DNA of 64,000 nt from Monodelphis domestica (Eukaryota > Chordata > Mammalia > Didelphimorphia > Didelphidae), in NCBI RefSeq assembly GCF_027887165.1, contig NC_077227.1, positions 444,585,895 to 444,649,894 on the forward strand, written 5' to 3'. Position numbers and translations under genes: made by a program. Shown here in pieces: positions 21,811 to 33,192 of the stretch. Positions within the stretch are counted from its first letter, which is position 1. Each line of letters opens with the position of its first letter. The notes under the pieces were generated by a model, which was given only the letters and a program-made list of their open reading frames with translations, did no database searches and was not told where the DNA came from.

Positions 21811-22514
21811 ACACTTTGGGTTGATGAAATGTTTCCCTCACTAGTTCTCTCTATCTGTGTCAACATTCCAAGGAAATCTGCAGAAAGAAGCCCCCTATAA
21901 TAGAGTAAAGTGAATAGAATATGCATCCAATCAGCTTGCATTAAGTTTGACTCCAGATGGCTCTTATGAAAATGAGTACAGTTTCATCCCCTTCTCAATG
22001 AAATTGGACATAAGAAAATATATTGCACTTAAAAATAAAATGTATACCCTTTTCCCTGCCAAATCCCTACGAAACTAGCCCAAAACACAGATTTGAGAGT
22101 GAGGATGGGAATTAAGGCTTATTCTAAATTATGTCCATCAGGAGACTTGAACTGTAAAGAAACTTGATGTAAGAGGGATGAGAATGATAATTCAATGGCA
22201 TACAGACTGATTGGAGTGTCTGCAAAATTCCAGAAATCCTTGGAAACAATATTTTGTCTACTCTTAGTTAGACAGCTCCTCCCTTAAAGCAGACATAAGA
22301 CTCAGAAAGTTGTTGATGCTTTTCCCTTTACTGGAATGATTGCAAACCTCATGGAAGCTCAGACTAGGGATTTTTCCTATCAGTGTGGCTGCTCTGAAGC
22401 TGTCTGAGCAGTCCCCCATGCAAGAGAAAGCTCCCTTGTACCATCAGGGATCTGTTTGGAGTATGCATTTATAACTTTTTCTACTTATTAATTCCGTTTC
22501 CCATATATAGAAAA
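21811..22514. other. Unique sequence, nothing recognised
   Basis: No repeat family, RNA gene or exon signature visible. Confidence 0.35.
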
Positions 22515-22706
22515 AAAATTTTAAACCCTTACCTTCTGTCTTGGAGTCAATACTGTGTATTGGCTCCAAGGTGATAAGGGCTAGGCAATGGGGGTCAAGT
22601 GACTTGCCCAGCGTTGCACAGCTAGGAAGTGTCTGAGGCCAGATTTGAACCTAGGACCTCCCGTCTCTACCCTGGCTCTCAATCCACTGAACTACCCAGC
22701 TGCCCT
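22515..22706 (-). mobile_element. SINE-A, reverse, with poly-C at its edge
   Basis: Contains TTAAACCCTTACCTTCTGTC, ATAAGGGCTAGGCAATGGGG and CCACTGAACTACCCAGCTGC. A run of about 10 C directly follows at 22707-22717. The same SINE end is followed by poly-C again at 63924-63934. Confidence 0.95.
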
Positions 22707-22942
22707 CCCCCCCCCCCAATATATAGAAATTTTGAATTGAATGGTCAATTAGAAGTTGTTGAAGTTTTAAAAAATCTTCTCAGGTTTGAAGTGGTAATTC
22801 TCTTCTTTATGGCTACACATTGTGAAAGGAAATTTTTATTCCCTTTGTCTATTTTAAGTTAATAATCCAGAACTTAAAGTACCCCTACTTAACACTTAGT
22901 AAGTCACTAACAAAGAAAGTTCACCTAAAAGACCACAAGCAT

Positions 22943-23637
22943 TGTGCCCCTGCCCACCCTCTCCCAGCAGTGCTAGGCAAATTGAAAGGCTGTGTTTGAT
23001 TCCTGAGATGTGGAGAGCTGATGGGCAGAGAAAACTGTATATAAGTGGGAGCCTGATAGAAATTTGGTTCTTCATTCTTGGTCTCTTCTTGGCAGCTCTT
23101 AGCCTCAGGAGCGTGAGAGCTCTAGTGGGATTCTTGGTGGTCTTGGCCTCATGTGTGTTGAAGGTTCTTGGAGGTTTTCAACATCATTTGGCTCTTTGGA
23201 TTTCAGCTTCCTGATCCAGACTTTGTTTTGGTGAAGATTTATCTTCCTACATTGGAGATTGGGGCTAAAGAGGGATGCTTACTCAGGTGAGACTCTTGCC
23301 TCCTTGGCAGGAGAGACTGCCCTTTGTGGCTCAGCCTCTTCAGCATTGGTTTTTGGTTGTTGGAACACCTGACTGGAGACACTTTCGTGGACTGGTGAAA
23401 TACAGATTCACATTTGAGGTCTGGAGGCACTAGGATTAGGACTTAGGGTATTTTTAGCTAGGTGATATTTTCTACCTCCTTCCTCTATATCCCACTTTAA
23501 TATCTCTACTTTGCTGTAAATAAAGCTACTAAGCAGCCTACTGACTCATAGTTTAACTTTAATTTTTATAAATGACGACCACAACAATTCTTTTTTTTAC
23601 CATTATTACTTTTGTCAAATTAATTTTAATTATTACA
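22943..23637 (+). mobile_element. Solo ERV LTR, about 695 bp
   Basis: Begins TGTGCCCC and ends TTATTACA (TG...CA). A TATA box, TGTATATAAG, is at 23037-23046 and a poly-A signal, AATAAA, at 23519-23524, followed by a U5-like stretch with ATGACGACCACAACA. Flanking tetranucleotides are GCAT (22939-22942) and ACAT (23638-23641), an imperfect 4-base duplication. No internal retroviral sequence remains, as expected after LTR-LTR recombination. Family not identified; the 3' edge is an inference helped by similarity to the LTR ending at 48259. Confidence 0.7.
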
Positions 23638-23689
23638 ACATGGATTGATTCTGTCACATTTAGAAGTTCTCAATTGATTAACTTAAAAT

Positions 23690-23875
23690 TTAGAACTTGA
23701 AGGAACCATAGACATTATCTAGTCTAATCCCCATGAAGAAGCTGTTTTAAAGATAAGATTTGCCTGAGGTTATTCAAGGAGTAAGGGACAAAAGTAAGAT
23801 TTGAATCTTAAGGTCCCTAGCTCCAAATCTAGTCCTGTTTTTAGTGTTCTAGGTTATCTTACTCTGTCTTTTTCT
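23690..23875 (-). mobile_element. MIR, reverse
   Basis: Contains GACATTATCTAGTCTAATCC and AGTAAGATTTGAATCTTAAG. Confidence 0.6.
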
Positions 23876-24059
23876 GCCACCCTCCCATATATCACAACTC
23901 TCCACCTATATGCCCAGTTAAATAGAAAATATGTTTTTAAGTAGTAGAGTCAAGCTAGGGGCTAGATCTATGATTTCTTTGGTAAATGGGACTCCCGGAT
24001 TAGGAAATTTCCTCTACAATGCATATAACTGTTTTCTCTGTGATTTATATTCTAGAAAG

Positions 24060-24185
24060 TTGTTTAGACAGCTGACAGATTAAGTTACTTGCCTAGGGCC
24101 ACATAGCTAGTCAGAGGTCATACTTAAACCCAGGTCTTCTAGATTCTGACTACCTGTTCTCTAGCTTCATACTACTTCTAGGGAA
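24060..24185 (-). mobile_element. MIR, reverse
   Basis: Contains AGTTACTTGCCTAGGGCCAC, ATAGCTAGTCAGAGGTCA and TTAAACCCAGGTCTTCTAGA. Confidence 0.7.
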
Positions 24186-24194
24186 AAAAATGAG

Positions 24195-24344
24195 AACCTG
24201 ATGTGCATAGAGGCTAACTGACTTGACCAAGGTTGTATAGGTAGTAAGTAGAAGAGTTGGGATTCAAACTCAGGTCCCATGACTCCAAGTTCAGAATTCT
24301 TAGTTCAATAATCTTTCCATCACACTATGCTGCAGCCAGTGAAT
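24195..24344 (-). mobile_element. MIR, reverse
   Basis: Contains AGAGGCTAACTGACTTGACC and GGATTCAAACTCAGGTCCCA, a second reverse copy in tandem with the previous one. Confidence 0.7.
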
Positions 24345-24475
24345 ACTAGAATACTAGATTCAAGTCTTATCTGTGCCTGTGTGACCCCCTCTAAGTCTAA
24401 ATGTTGTCATCTGTAAAATGTTGAATTTGAATACCTCTAAGGCCCCTTCCAGCTCTAAGTTTCATGATCTTACCA
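24345..24475 (+). mobile_element. MIR, forward
   Basis: Contains GTTGTCATCTGTAAAATGTT and CTCTAAGGCCCCTTCCAGC. Forms an inverted pair with the copy to its left. Confidence 0.65.
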
Positions 24476-24714
24476 GTGACTGAACATTTATAAATACAAA
24501 AGCCATTCAGTAAGAAGCCAACAGAGAAAGGGCACCTGCATTCTGAGAGATGGAGCCCGAGTCTGCTCAGCTAGATGAATCCTTTCAGAAAACATTTCAT
24601 GGATAGAATTTTAATCATTCACTAATCCTACTTTGGACCTAACCACATTCTTCTTTCATTCTCTGCTCCTTCCAGACTCTCCCAGTTCTACCATCCCCCA
24701 GTTGAACTCAGTTC

Positions 24715-24910
24715 ACTGGTCTAGTGCCGGAAAGGATCTTAAAGGCCATTAAGTCTGAGGCCCTCATTTTTTTGATGAGGTAACTAGGTACAGATGGGTT
24801 AGGTGACTTGTCCAGGGATAAAAAGCTAGTAAATATGAAAATCAGGACCCAAATTGCTCCTGACTCGAAGTCCATTCCTGTTTCCAATGTACCACCTAGC
24901 ACCACCCAGC
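24715..24910 (-). mobile_element. MIR, reverse
   Basis: Contains GATGAGGTAACTAGGTACAG and GGTGACTTGTCCAGGGATAA, with TCCTGACTCGAAGTCCATTC at the 5' side. Confidence 0.7.
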
Positions 24911-25264
24911 TGATGTCCCATTACACCAACTTTACCACTCTAAACAATGTCTGGCTTGGTTTCCACAGTCCATTCTGCCAATTAAGTTAAATTAAAAATA
25001 ACCACTAAGGGGCTGCCCTAGTATAAAGTTCTATCCCTAATACTGGAGAAATAATGATGAAAAATGACCTAATCCCTATTCTCAAATGGTTTTTACCCTC
25101 CACTGGGTTCAGAGACCAAAATGGGCTGATGGAAGACCAAATATGGGAATCCCCATGAATCATGGTCCTGGCAAAAAATCAAAAGGATATGAGACAGAGG
25201 CCATCCCATTTCTCCTCTAGCCCATCGTTGGTTTGGGGAGATGATGAATAAGGGATGAACTGGG
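24911..25264. other. Unique sequence with possible L2 scraps
   Basis: No exon or RNA gene seen. Around 25000-25090 there are weak reverse L2-terminus words (AATAATGATGAAAAATGACC, CCTATTCTCAAATGG). Confidence 0.3.
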
Positions 25265-25465
25265 AAAATCCTGCTCTTATCACTTACTGTGTGTGTCACA
25301 CAACCTTTGAGAACTGCAGTTTCTTTCTCCATATGTAAAATGGGGATAATAATAGTTGTAGGAACTGCTTCACAGGATTATTGTGAGGCTTAAAGGAGAT
25401 AATGGATGGGAAGCGCTTTGAAAACTTTATAGTACTATATAAATGTCAGTGATTATTTCTATGTT
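25265..25465 (+). mobile_element. MIR/THER1 SINE, forward
   Basis: Contains CATATGTAAAATGGGGATAA, ATTATTGTGAGGCTTAAAGG and TAGTACTATATAAATGTCAG. Confidence 0.8.
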
Positions 25466-25701
25466 CTGAGCTCACTGCTTGATTTATTATAGCCTAGTGT
25501 TTATTTCCAAGACTATAGGCTCTACAAGGACAGGAGGGGAGGGATCTAGTACTCCTACCAGGTCTCAAAGTCTGGCTGGGAAGGAGGGAGAGAAGGAGAG
25601 GTGTTAATGCCTCTAGGTGGGGAAGAAGTCAGGAGACTAAAATGAAGGCCATACAGAATGCAAGAAAGCACATGGGGAGATGGGAAGGAAAAAGGAAAAA
25701 T

Positions 25702-25816
25702 GAAGGAAGGAAGGAAGGAAGGAAGGAAGGAAGGAAGGAAGGAAGGAAGGAAGGAAGGAAGGAAGGAAGGAAGGAAGGAAGGAAGGAAGGAAGGAAGGAA
25801 GGAAGGAAGGAAGGAG
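25702..25816 (+). repeat. (GAAG)n microsatellite, about 28 uninterrupted copies
   Basis: Perfect GAAG repeat with a purine-rich degenerate continuation (AGGGAGGGAGAGA, GGAAGGAAGG) to about 25965. The whole 260-base strand is almost pure purine. Long frames here (KEGR repeats on +, SFLP repeats on -) are artefacts. Confidence 0.97.
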
Positions 25817-25965
25817 GGAAAGACATGGAGAGAGGGAGGGAGAGAAAGGGAGGGAGGAATGGAGAATATAAAAATGGAAGGAAGGATAGAAGAATGGAAA
25901 GAAGGAAGGGGAAGAGGAGGGAGGGAAGAATGGAGGAAGGAAGGAATAAATGGAAGGAAGGATAT

Positions 25966-26935
25966 AAAAGAACCAATGTCCTTGTTTCCAACATCTCAGT
26001 TTCCAAACTTCTAGCTTATAGTAAATCAGGCTGAGCCTTTTTTTGCATTCATATCCATGGCCACATCTTGGCCCTGAATTTAGCTGCCTCCTTGCCTTCA
26101 TTTGTATTTCTTCTTCCTAAGGAAGCAGGAGTCTGATTTTTCTACCCAGAACACCAGCTAAGCTCCTTTTGACTCCCTGCTTCAAGCCCTCAACTTATCT
26201 TTAAATTGCCTCTTCATTGAGGACTGCTGCTTCCCCCTAACATGCAGAGTTCCTCTAACCTGTCTTGCTAGTCTTTCTTCTAATTCAAAAACACAATACA
26301 AAATGAAAAACCCAACCTCTCCTCTCCTCTCTTTTTTGTAATTCTTAGTTGAGTCTCTCTGGCCAATGAGCATAGCCTTTCTGCACACAAAGCAGATTTA
26401 GAGGTCTTCGGGAGAGTGTGAGGTGGAAAGGGCCAACCAATTATTTTCTCTCTCCTGTCTACAAATAAATTCTTTTAAAAAATACATTTTATTGATATCT
26501 TCTACTTTTAGGTCATCTACATTTTCCAATAAACCTCCCCTTCTTTAAACCTCCCCACCAATCATACCTTAAAACAAAGAATAAAAATTAAAAAAAAATT
26601 TTACAAAATCAATCAACAATGGAAAATAGTCTGACGTGGTATGTAAATCTTCATGTTTGTAGTTCCTTACCTCTCTGCTCACTTGGAGAGGCCAGGTATA
26701 AATTCTTCCCCAGACTTTATTATAGATTTTACTTAAACTGATTCACTTGGTGGGCTATAGCCAGTGATAATGAGAACAAGGTTTTAAGTTTGATACCTAC
26801 AACTTCATAGCTTCATAGATCACAGACTGCCCATCTAATTCTAGGCTTCATTAGATCACAAGAGGAAGTAGGAGAGAGTACAAATCCTATCATGTAACCT
26901 ATTTGCCTACTTTAATGAGTCAGAAGAATCATGAT
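25966..26935. other. Unique AT-rich sequence, nothing recognised
   Basis: No gene or recognised repeat. An A-rich stretch lies at 26580-26605. Confidence 0.35.
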
Positions 26936-26939
26936 TTTA

Positions 26940-27130
26940 TCAGGCCATGGTTTTAGGGCTAGAGTAGACCTCGGAGGGCCATCTATTCCAACTCTCCTCA
27001 TTTTGCAGTTAAGGAAACTGAAGAACAGAGGGGTTAAATGACTTGCCCAAAGTCATAGAGCTAACAAAAGTCTAAGACAGGAGAAGAATCCAAGTACCCC
27101 CTCTAATGATATGGCGTATCTTGATGCTAC
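26940..27130 (-). mobile_element. MIR, reverse
   Basis: Contains GCAGTTAAGGAAACTGAAGA, AAATGACTTGCCCAAAGTCA and CCATCTATTCCAACTCTCCT. Confidence 0.85.
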
Positions 27131-27334
27131 CCCCTCCTTATTCTTGTGGATGGTCTTCCTGAATAACTGCCATACTCCTAGTCCCTAGTCCAATTCACCA
27201 CCTAGTGGCCAGTCTTCCCATATTGAGTCTTTCTGGATTTAACTAGCAAGATACTTGGACATTTGAGACACTTTCCATCACAAGGCTCATACCTAATCCT
27301 TTCTGGCTAAGTTTGTGCTTTGCTTGTGTAGCCT

Positions 27335-27545
27335 TCTGGCTAGGTGATGCAGAGGATAAAGTGCTGGGTCTAGAGTCAGGAAGATCTGAGTTCAAATCCA
27401 GGCTCAGACATTTATTTGTTGTGTGACCTTGGACAGGTCACATAACTGCTGTCTTCCTCGGTTTCTTCATGAGAACCAAATGAGATATTTATAAAGCACA
27501 GTGCCTGGCACATGGTAAATACTATAGCAATTCAAGCTACTATTA
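27335..27545 (+). mobile_element. MIR/THER1 SINE, forward
   Basis: Contains GATGCAGAGGATAAAGTGCT, GGTCTAGAGTCAGGAAGATC and AAAGCACAGTGCCTGGCACA. Confidence 0.85.
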
Positions 27546-27689
27546 TTCTAGCACCCCAAATAAAGGGTATACTCAAGGAGAATTTCATCCAGTAACTACC
27601 TACAAATTTCAAAACTTCAATGGATGTATGATCACAACATAGATTAACAGAACCTCAGAACTTCTAACTCCTGAAAGCTGGGAGATCTG

Positions 27690-28330
27690 AGAAGACATTT
27701 GAACTAGACCTAAAAAAAAGAATTGCCCCCAAACTGGGTTATACTGGATCACCTCTACTAAGAGCATTTAATCTCAAGGAAGACTATCTTATTTTTGGAC
27801 ATCTTTGATTGTAAGGAAATTTTACTTTATAGGAAACCTAAATTTGCCTCTTGGAAATTTCACACACTTGTTCTGAGCTTTAATCTTTGATCCAAGAATA
27901 AATTGAAGCTTCTTCCATATAATAACCCTTCACATATTTGAAGATAGCCAATAAATCCTCCTTCCTTATTGTCTAGGATAAATATTCCTAATTCTATTGA
28001 CTGATCCTTATATGATATCATCCTGAGGGCCTTTATAACTCTGGTTGCCCTGCCATTAACATTCTCCAAATTATCAACATCCTTTCTAAAATGTGGCAAT
28101 CAAAATTGCACATAATATAACAGATGTTGTATGAACAGTTCAGAGCAGAGTGGAACTAATACCTTCCTAATGCTAGACATTGTCCCTCTTTTAATACAAT
28201 ATTCTTTTTTTGCCTCCCAAATCACAGTGTTACTTCATACTGCATTTTAGTTCACCGAAATCTCCAGCTATTTTTCAGATCAAATCTGTAGCCACACCTC
28301 CTCCAACTTATTTTTGTAGAATTGATCTAC
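27690..28330 (-). mobile_element. L3/CR1 LINE 3' region, reverse
   Basis: Reverse L3 order on +: AATTGAAGCTTCTTCCATAT, CACATATTTGAAGATAGCCA, GAGGGCCTTTATAACTCTGG, GTTGCCCTGCCATTAACATT, CCAGCTATTTTTCAGATCAA. The reverse-strand frame 27860-28099 is a decayed piece of L3 ORF2. Confidence 0.8.
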
Positions 28331-28429
28331 TGTGTACATTATGACTGCATTTCTTTTCATCCATTTCATTGTTGGGAAAGATTTCCAATGTGGAGATTCC
28401 CCCCATGGACTCAGATCAGAAATTAATGG

Positions 28430-28575
28430 ATAATTTATAATTATTTAGACCTGCCTGGGATAGTGAGAGATTAAATGGTCATGGCCATCCAGCTAACATA
28501 GGTCAGGGGAAAAACATGAACTCAGGTCATTATAACTTCCAGGTGGTTTTCTATTCACTGTGTCATGCCACCTAA
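28430..28575 (-). mobile_element. MIR fragment, reverse
   Basis: Contains GAGATTAAATGGTCATGGCC and AACATGAACTCAGGTCAT. Diverged. Confidence 0.5.
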
Positions 28576-28604
28576 AGAACATTCACGAATAATCTAGGAA
28601 TAGC

Positions 28605-28850
28605 TCAGCTAGGTTACCTAGTGGTTAGAGAATGAGGCCTAGAGTCAGGAAGACTCATTTTCCTAAAGTTCAAATATGACCTCAGACACTAGCTGTGTGA
28701 CCTTGAGAAAGCTGCCTAACCCTACTTGCCTCAGTTTCCTCATCTATAAAATGAGCTGACAAACCACTCCAATATCTCTGCCAAGAAAACGCTAAATGGA
28801 GTCACAAATAGTCAGAACAACTGGAAAAACAACTGAACAACACAAAAAAC
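28605..28850 (+). mobile_element. SINE-B, forward
   Basis: Contains TTACCTAGTGGTTAGAGAAT, CTTGCCTCAGTTTCCTCATC, CCACTCCAATATCTCTGCCA and a CTGAACAACAC tail. Confidence 0.9.
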
Positions 28851-29396
28851 CCTTCTATTCTTTGCCCCAGTCAGACCACATTCAAAGGATTGTTTCTGTT
28901 TTCTCTGCCAAAGAAAATCTTTGGACTGAAAAGCAACCATTGGACAATTCAGTCTTCTTCTCCCTCACTGGTTATTAATGCTCCATCCATATTGAGCAGC
29001 CATCCTATTCCTTTCTGAGCCTTCTCTTTTCCTTTACAGATCTCTTTAAAAAGACATATCTCCCCACCCCCGTCCACTTAGATTTCTTTGCTAGACTAAG
29101 CTGAGAGGACAGATGTAGGCTTCATGTGAAGATAAATTTCTTGGCAATTAAGCAATTCCATCAGTAATTAGAGACATCTCAAAATAAAGTAGGGTCCCTT
29201 GGGAGGCAGTGAGCTCACCCTCACCAGAAATCTTCTTGTGGCCAGACAAACAATTGTTGGAAATGTTGTCAAGAGGATTCTCGTTCAGGTCCACATTATG
29301 CTAGACTAGGATAATGACCCTCCTAACTCCTGCAAAATTCTATGATTCTTTTCTTTTACCAGACCTGGGATTTCATCACTAAATGGAACTCCTAAT
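28851..29396. other. Unique sequence, nothing recognised
   Basis: No repeat or coding signal. An L3-like scrap, GGGTCCCTTGGGAGGCAGTG, lies near 29190. Confidence 0.35.
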
Positions 29397-29622
29397 GTGA
29401 TGCAGAGGATAGGGGGCTGAGCCTAGAGTCAGGAAGACTCCTTTTCCTCAGTTCAAATCTGGTCTCAGACACTTACTAGACTCTGGGCAAATCGCTTCAC
29501 TCTGTTTGCCTCAGTTTCCTCATCAGCAAAGCTGGAGAAGTAAATGGCAAACTACTCCAGTATCTTTTCCAAGAAAGGCCCACATGGAGTCATGAATAGT
29601 AGGACATGACTGAAAAATAATA
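29397..29622 (+). mobile_element. SINE-B, forward
   Basis: Contains GTGATGCAGAGGATAGGGGG, GTTTGCCTCAGTTTCCTCAT, CTCCAGTATCTTTTCCAAGA and TAGGACATGACTGAAAA. Confidence 0.9.
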
Positions 29623-29639
29623 AGGAAACCCCTTTTGAC

Positions 29640-29825
29640 AATGTAGATCTGAATCTGCCCTGCAACTTCTTTATTGAATTTTAGAAGAATCTGTGGCATT
29701 AGGAAATTAAATTACTTTCCCAGAGAAATAGTAGGTGACGGAGGTGGATGTGGAACCCAAGCCTACCTGACTCCAAGGTGAGCTCCCTGTCCATGACACT
29801 ATGGTGCCTCTCTCTAGAATTCTTA
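29640..29825 (-). mobile_element. MIR fragment, reverse
   Basis: Contains AATTACTTTCCCAGAGAAAT, then GTGGAACCCAAGCCTACCTG and CTCCCTGTCCATGACACTAT. Confidence 0.55.
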
Positions 29826-30419
29826 CCTTCTCTTCATTTCTTTGCACTCTCTCTAATGGCTCTCCAAATCACCTTGACTAGACCAATCCATCTGTTGATC
29901 ATTATCTGGGCCATTGGCATTCTTCATCCATTTGGACTTTTTTTTGTGGGAAGTTAGGCTTAAATCTTTTGGGTAATTGGCAGTCATACAATGGAGGCTT
30001 TTTGGACAGAATGAATCAGTGCAATGTCATCTGCCAGTGGGGGCACCTAGAAGATCTCATTATCTATAAGAGATTCCTTTTTCCTTTGGACTCTGTGCTG
30101 GACATCATCCATTCCATTCCCCAGTGGCAAACACCTTTAAAGAGTGTATACCTTTATGTTTTATGCAAACATCCCCATTAATGGAAAAACACCTCAAAGA
30201 GAGTGAGCTACAGATATTGGGTCAGGAACATCATTTTCCTATGAGAAGGCCCTGGTACCTGAGATCAAAGTTTTTGCTGCTTTCTCTGTAGAGAAAGCAT
30301 CTTAGAACTTCCTTTCAGAAGAGGGAATGAATGAACCAAGTTTTCTTTCACTCAGAAAGGACTTTAGAATTCCCCCAGGGAAGGTATTTTATTTAGCAAA
30401 GATAAAAAGCCACTAAATA
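29826..30419. other. Unique sequence, nothing recognised
   Basis: Two short + frames (29748-29957 and 29969-30181) have no recognisable family. I do not call them genes. Confidence 0.35.
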
Positions 30420-30960
30420 TTTTATAACAAGTTGGGGCTCATTCCAGCCTATGCCCAAACTATATCCCTGTAGGATAAAATGCAAACTTTTCTAACTGGC
30501 GTTTAAAGCTCTCAACAATCTCATTCCAACCTTTCTTTCAAGGCAGATTGCACATTTATCCCCCTCATACAAATCTGTGTTTCAGTCAAATTGGCCTAAT
30601 TGTTGTTCCCTATATATAATGTTTAATGTCTACCACCATGTCTTGACATAGACTATTTTCCAATGTCTGAAATGCTCTTGCTACTTACCTTTGCCTCGTG
30701 GAAGCCCTTGAAGTTTTAGTTCAAATGCCACTTCTGGTCCTCCTGCTTCCATGTTAGTGCTCTCCTCCCCTGATATCACCTTGTATTTTATTTTTAATTT
30801 ATTATATATTAATTTTTATTGCTACATTGGACAACCACACCACCATCCAATAGATATAAACTCCTTGGGGGCAATGAGTTTAATTTTTCCTTTATGACTT
30901 CAACTCCTAATAGGGTGTAAAGCACATAGTAGGTACAGAATAAAAGTACGGACTTAAATG
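30420..30960 (+). mobile_element. L2 3' region, forward
   Basis: Order seen: AGGATAAAATGCAAACTTTT, GCTCTCAACAATCTCATTCC, AATGCTCTTGCTACTTACCT, TAAACTCCTTGGGGGCAATG, AGCACATAGTAGGTACAGAA. This is the L2 3' UTR. Confidence 0.8.
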
Positions 30961-31949
30961 TAGAGGAGAGTGGTTTGCTGGCCCCTGGTCAGCCCAGTCC
31001 CTCAGCTGCCAGAGCCAGCACCCAGATTGCTTGCTGTGAATCAGAACTTTCCCATGATAGCCATCAGATCTCTGCCTGTGAGGTTATTGGCTTATTCATG
31101 CTGCTTGATGATTCCAGGTTGTTTAAAGAGCCTGGATGATTAGCTCTTCTCCCCAGGAAGCTCTAGGTTTCACAGAAGAAAATACACTGGTACTCTTTCA
31201 CAACTTTTTTCCTCTGACCTCTAACACTAGGTCCCTTCTGAGATCGAGAGGAAAATTATTGTCTTGACATGGAATTGCAGCTTTAGAGACATCTGTGTGC
31301 CTGTTTCTCTAGTAGAGTACACTAAGATCATTGTGCTTCATTGATAGTCACACTGGGAGCCAGAAATGGGACCATTTTGGAATGGATTTATGCAAGGCCC
31401 AGTTTAGAATTGTCCACTAGCAACACAAAATGATGAAGATTTTTTTTTCACTGCTGTTGCAGTCAGACAATTTTCCCCAAAGAGGGAAAGGTTTAGAACC
31501 CATCTTGTGAAAAATTTGTTCTTTGTTGAATGATCTCCTAGCTCTTAGAGAATATTTGTAAACTCAACTCCTTTGTTCCTAGTTGGGATCAATGCAGACC
31601 ACCCATATTCCCTCTTCCATACTTATGGTGGTATATTTCTTCAGCTGAGATGTAGGTACAGGTATAAGTGGAGAGAAATCAAAATAATACAGGGGCATTG
31701 GAAGGTTCTCCTCAGAGACTGCTCTTGGCATCTAGTTTTGCTAAATCTTCCCATAACTGACTTTTGCATCCCTAACTTCCATTTCCTTCTACCTCTTTCT
31801 TCTCATTTATTCATATCTTTGATCAAGGCCATATAGGTTGGTGACCCTTCCAGAAAGGTACCAACTTTATGAATGAACTTTCTGAGTTCTGGGGTCTGGA
31901 GTAGAACTTTTATAAATGTCTGAATCAAGAACGGATAATAATGATGGAA
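30961..31949. other. Unique sequence, nothing recognised
   Basis: Repeat-free for nearly 1 kb. The 30980-31170 part is locally GC-richer and could be constrained. The frame at 31573-31836 has no domain resemblance. Confidence 0.35.
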
Positions 31950-32134
31950 GATAGGAGGCAGCATGGTGTGATGTCGAGTGATAATTTTTGAAGTCAGAAG
32001 ACCTGCTGTTCAATTCCTAACTCTGCTGCTTCCTATCAGTGTGTCCTTGGATGAACCATCCCACCTGTTTAAACTGCACTTTCCCTACCTGTAAAATGAA
32101 GTTGTCAATTGAAGTGGTCTCTAAGGTCAGAGAA
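31950..32134 (+). mobile_element. MIR, forward
   Basis: Contains AGGCAGCATGGTGTGATGTC, TTTTGAAGTCAGAAGACCTG and CCCTACCTGTAAAATGAAGT. Confidence 0.75.
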
Positions 32135-32350
32135 AGATACAAGGAGTGAAGGAGTGTTGAGTTTGTAGTCAAATGACTCTACCAGTAACTCTACCAGTAA
32201 CCAGTTGTGTGACCTTAAGCAAATCATTTCATGTCCTGAGCTTTATTTTCCTCATAGGTAAAATAAAAAAATTCAATAGGTGGGCTCTAAAGTGCTTTCC
32301 AATTCTAAAGTTTGGATTATTTGAGCATGAAAGGCTCTTTTGCCCCTAAA
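32135..32350 (+). mobile_element. MIR, forward
   Basis: Contains AGTTGTGTGACCTTAAGCAA, TTATTTTCCTCATAGGTAAA and GGTGGGCTCTAAAGTGCTTT, arranged head-to-tail with the previous copy. Confidence 0.75.
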
Positions 32351-33064
32351 TTCTATAATACTAAGGTGGTTAGGTGGACATATTATCAGACAAATGGGTC
32401 AGGGTAAATCTCTTGTTTAATTATTTCTTCTCTAGATTAACTCCCCTTTCCCCTCTCCTTTCTCATTACTGCCACCAAATAACTGGTGCCATTCAGTAGA
32501 GTGAATTAGGGACCAGTCACAATAAAAGCTATTCAAGAGGGAGGATCATTATTTTAATTCTATCTATTCTTGCCCAGAAGGGAACTTTCATCATTTTTCC
32601 CATTGTGGAAATGTCTTCTCTGGCTCTTAGAAGCAGTCATATGTCATTGACCTGGAAGATTAGTTTTAGATGGAGCAGAAGGTCAATCTCTTGACACTCT
32701 CTTTTCTCACTGGTCCCTGGTAGCCCTAGGCTCCCCATTCCCCCAGTTTTCACCTTTGCATTTATAGGCAACATTTTACATTTGTCTCCATTGACCTTCT
32801 CCTCTGACATATTTGTACACTCACTTAATCTCTCTGGGGCCACTGGGATTCAAGAAGGCTATGGGGTCAGTTTGTGTTGAGGAGAGATTGTGGGCAGACA
32901 GGGAGCCAGACTTACTGCACTCCCCATTTTTCAGTTGCCTGTGAATTCTAGGTTCCTGGTCTGCCTTTCTTCTGGTCCCATGGGCCATATTCTTCTTCCC
33001 AGGCAGCTCAGGATGAATGATTGCCTAAAGGTTTCCTACCCATGCTGTGCCAGGGAACAGAGAG
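32351..33064. other. Unique sequence, nothing recognised
   Basis: No recognised repeat or gene. Frames 32637-32843 (-) and 32890-33228 (+) lack family resemblance; the latter runs into an L2 end. Confidence 0.35.
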
Positions 33065-33192
33065 CTCAGTCAGTCAGCAAGCATTTGTTAAACCCTTGCT
33101 ATGTGCCAGGTACTGTGCGTGCTGGGGCTAGAAAAAGGGCAAAAAATAGCTCTTGCCATCAAGGAGCTCAAATTCCAATGGGGGATGTGATA
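33065..33192 (-). mobile_element. L2 3' end, reverse
   Basis: Contains AGTCAGCAAGCATTTGTTAA, CTATGTGCCAGGTACTGTGC and AGGAGCTCAAATTCCAATGG. Confidence 0.85.

Noticed and set aside
25629..26101. Four overlapping frames of 118-154 codons on both strands
   Set aside because: All are translations of the GAAG array (KEGR or SFLP repeats).
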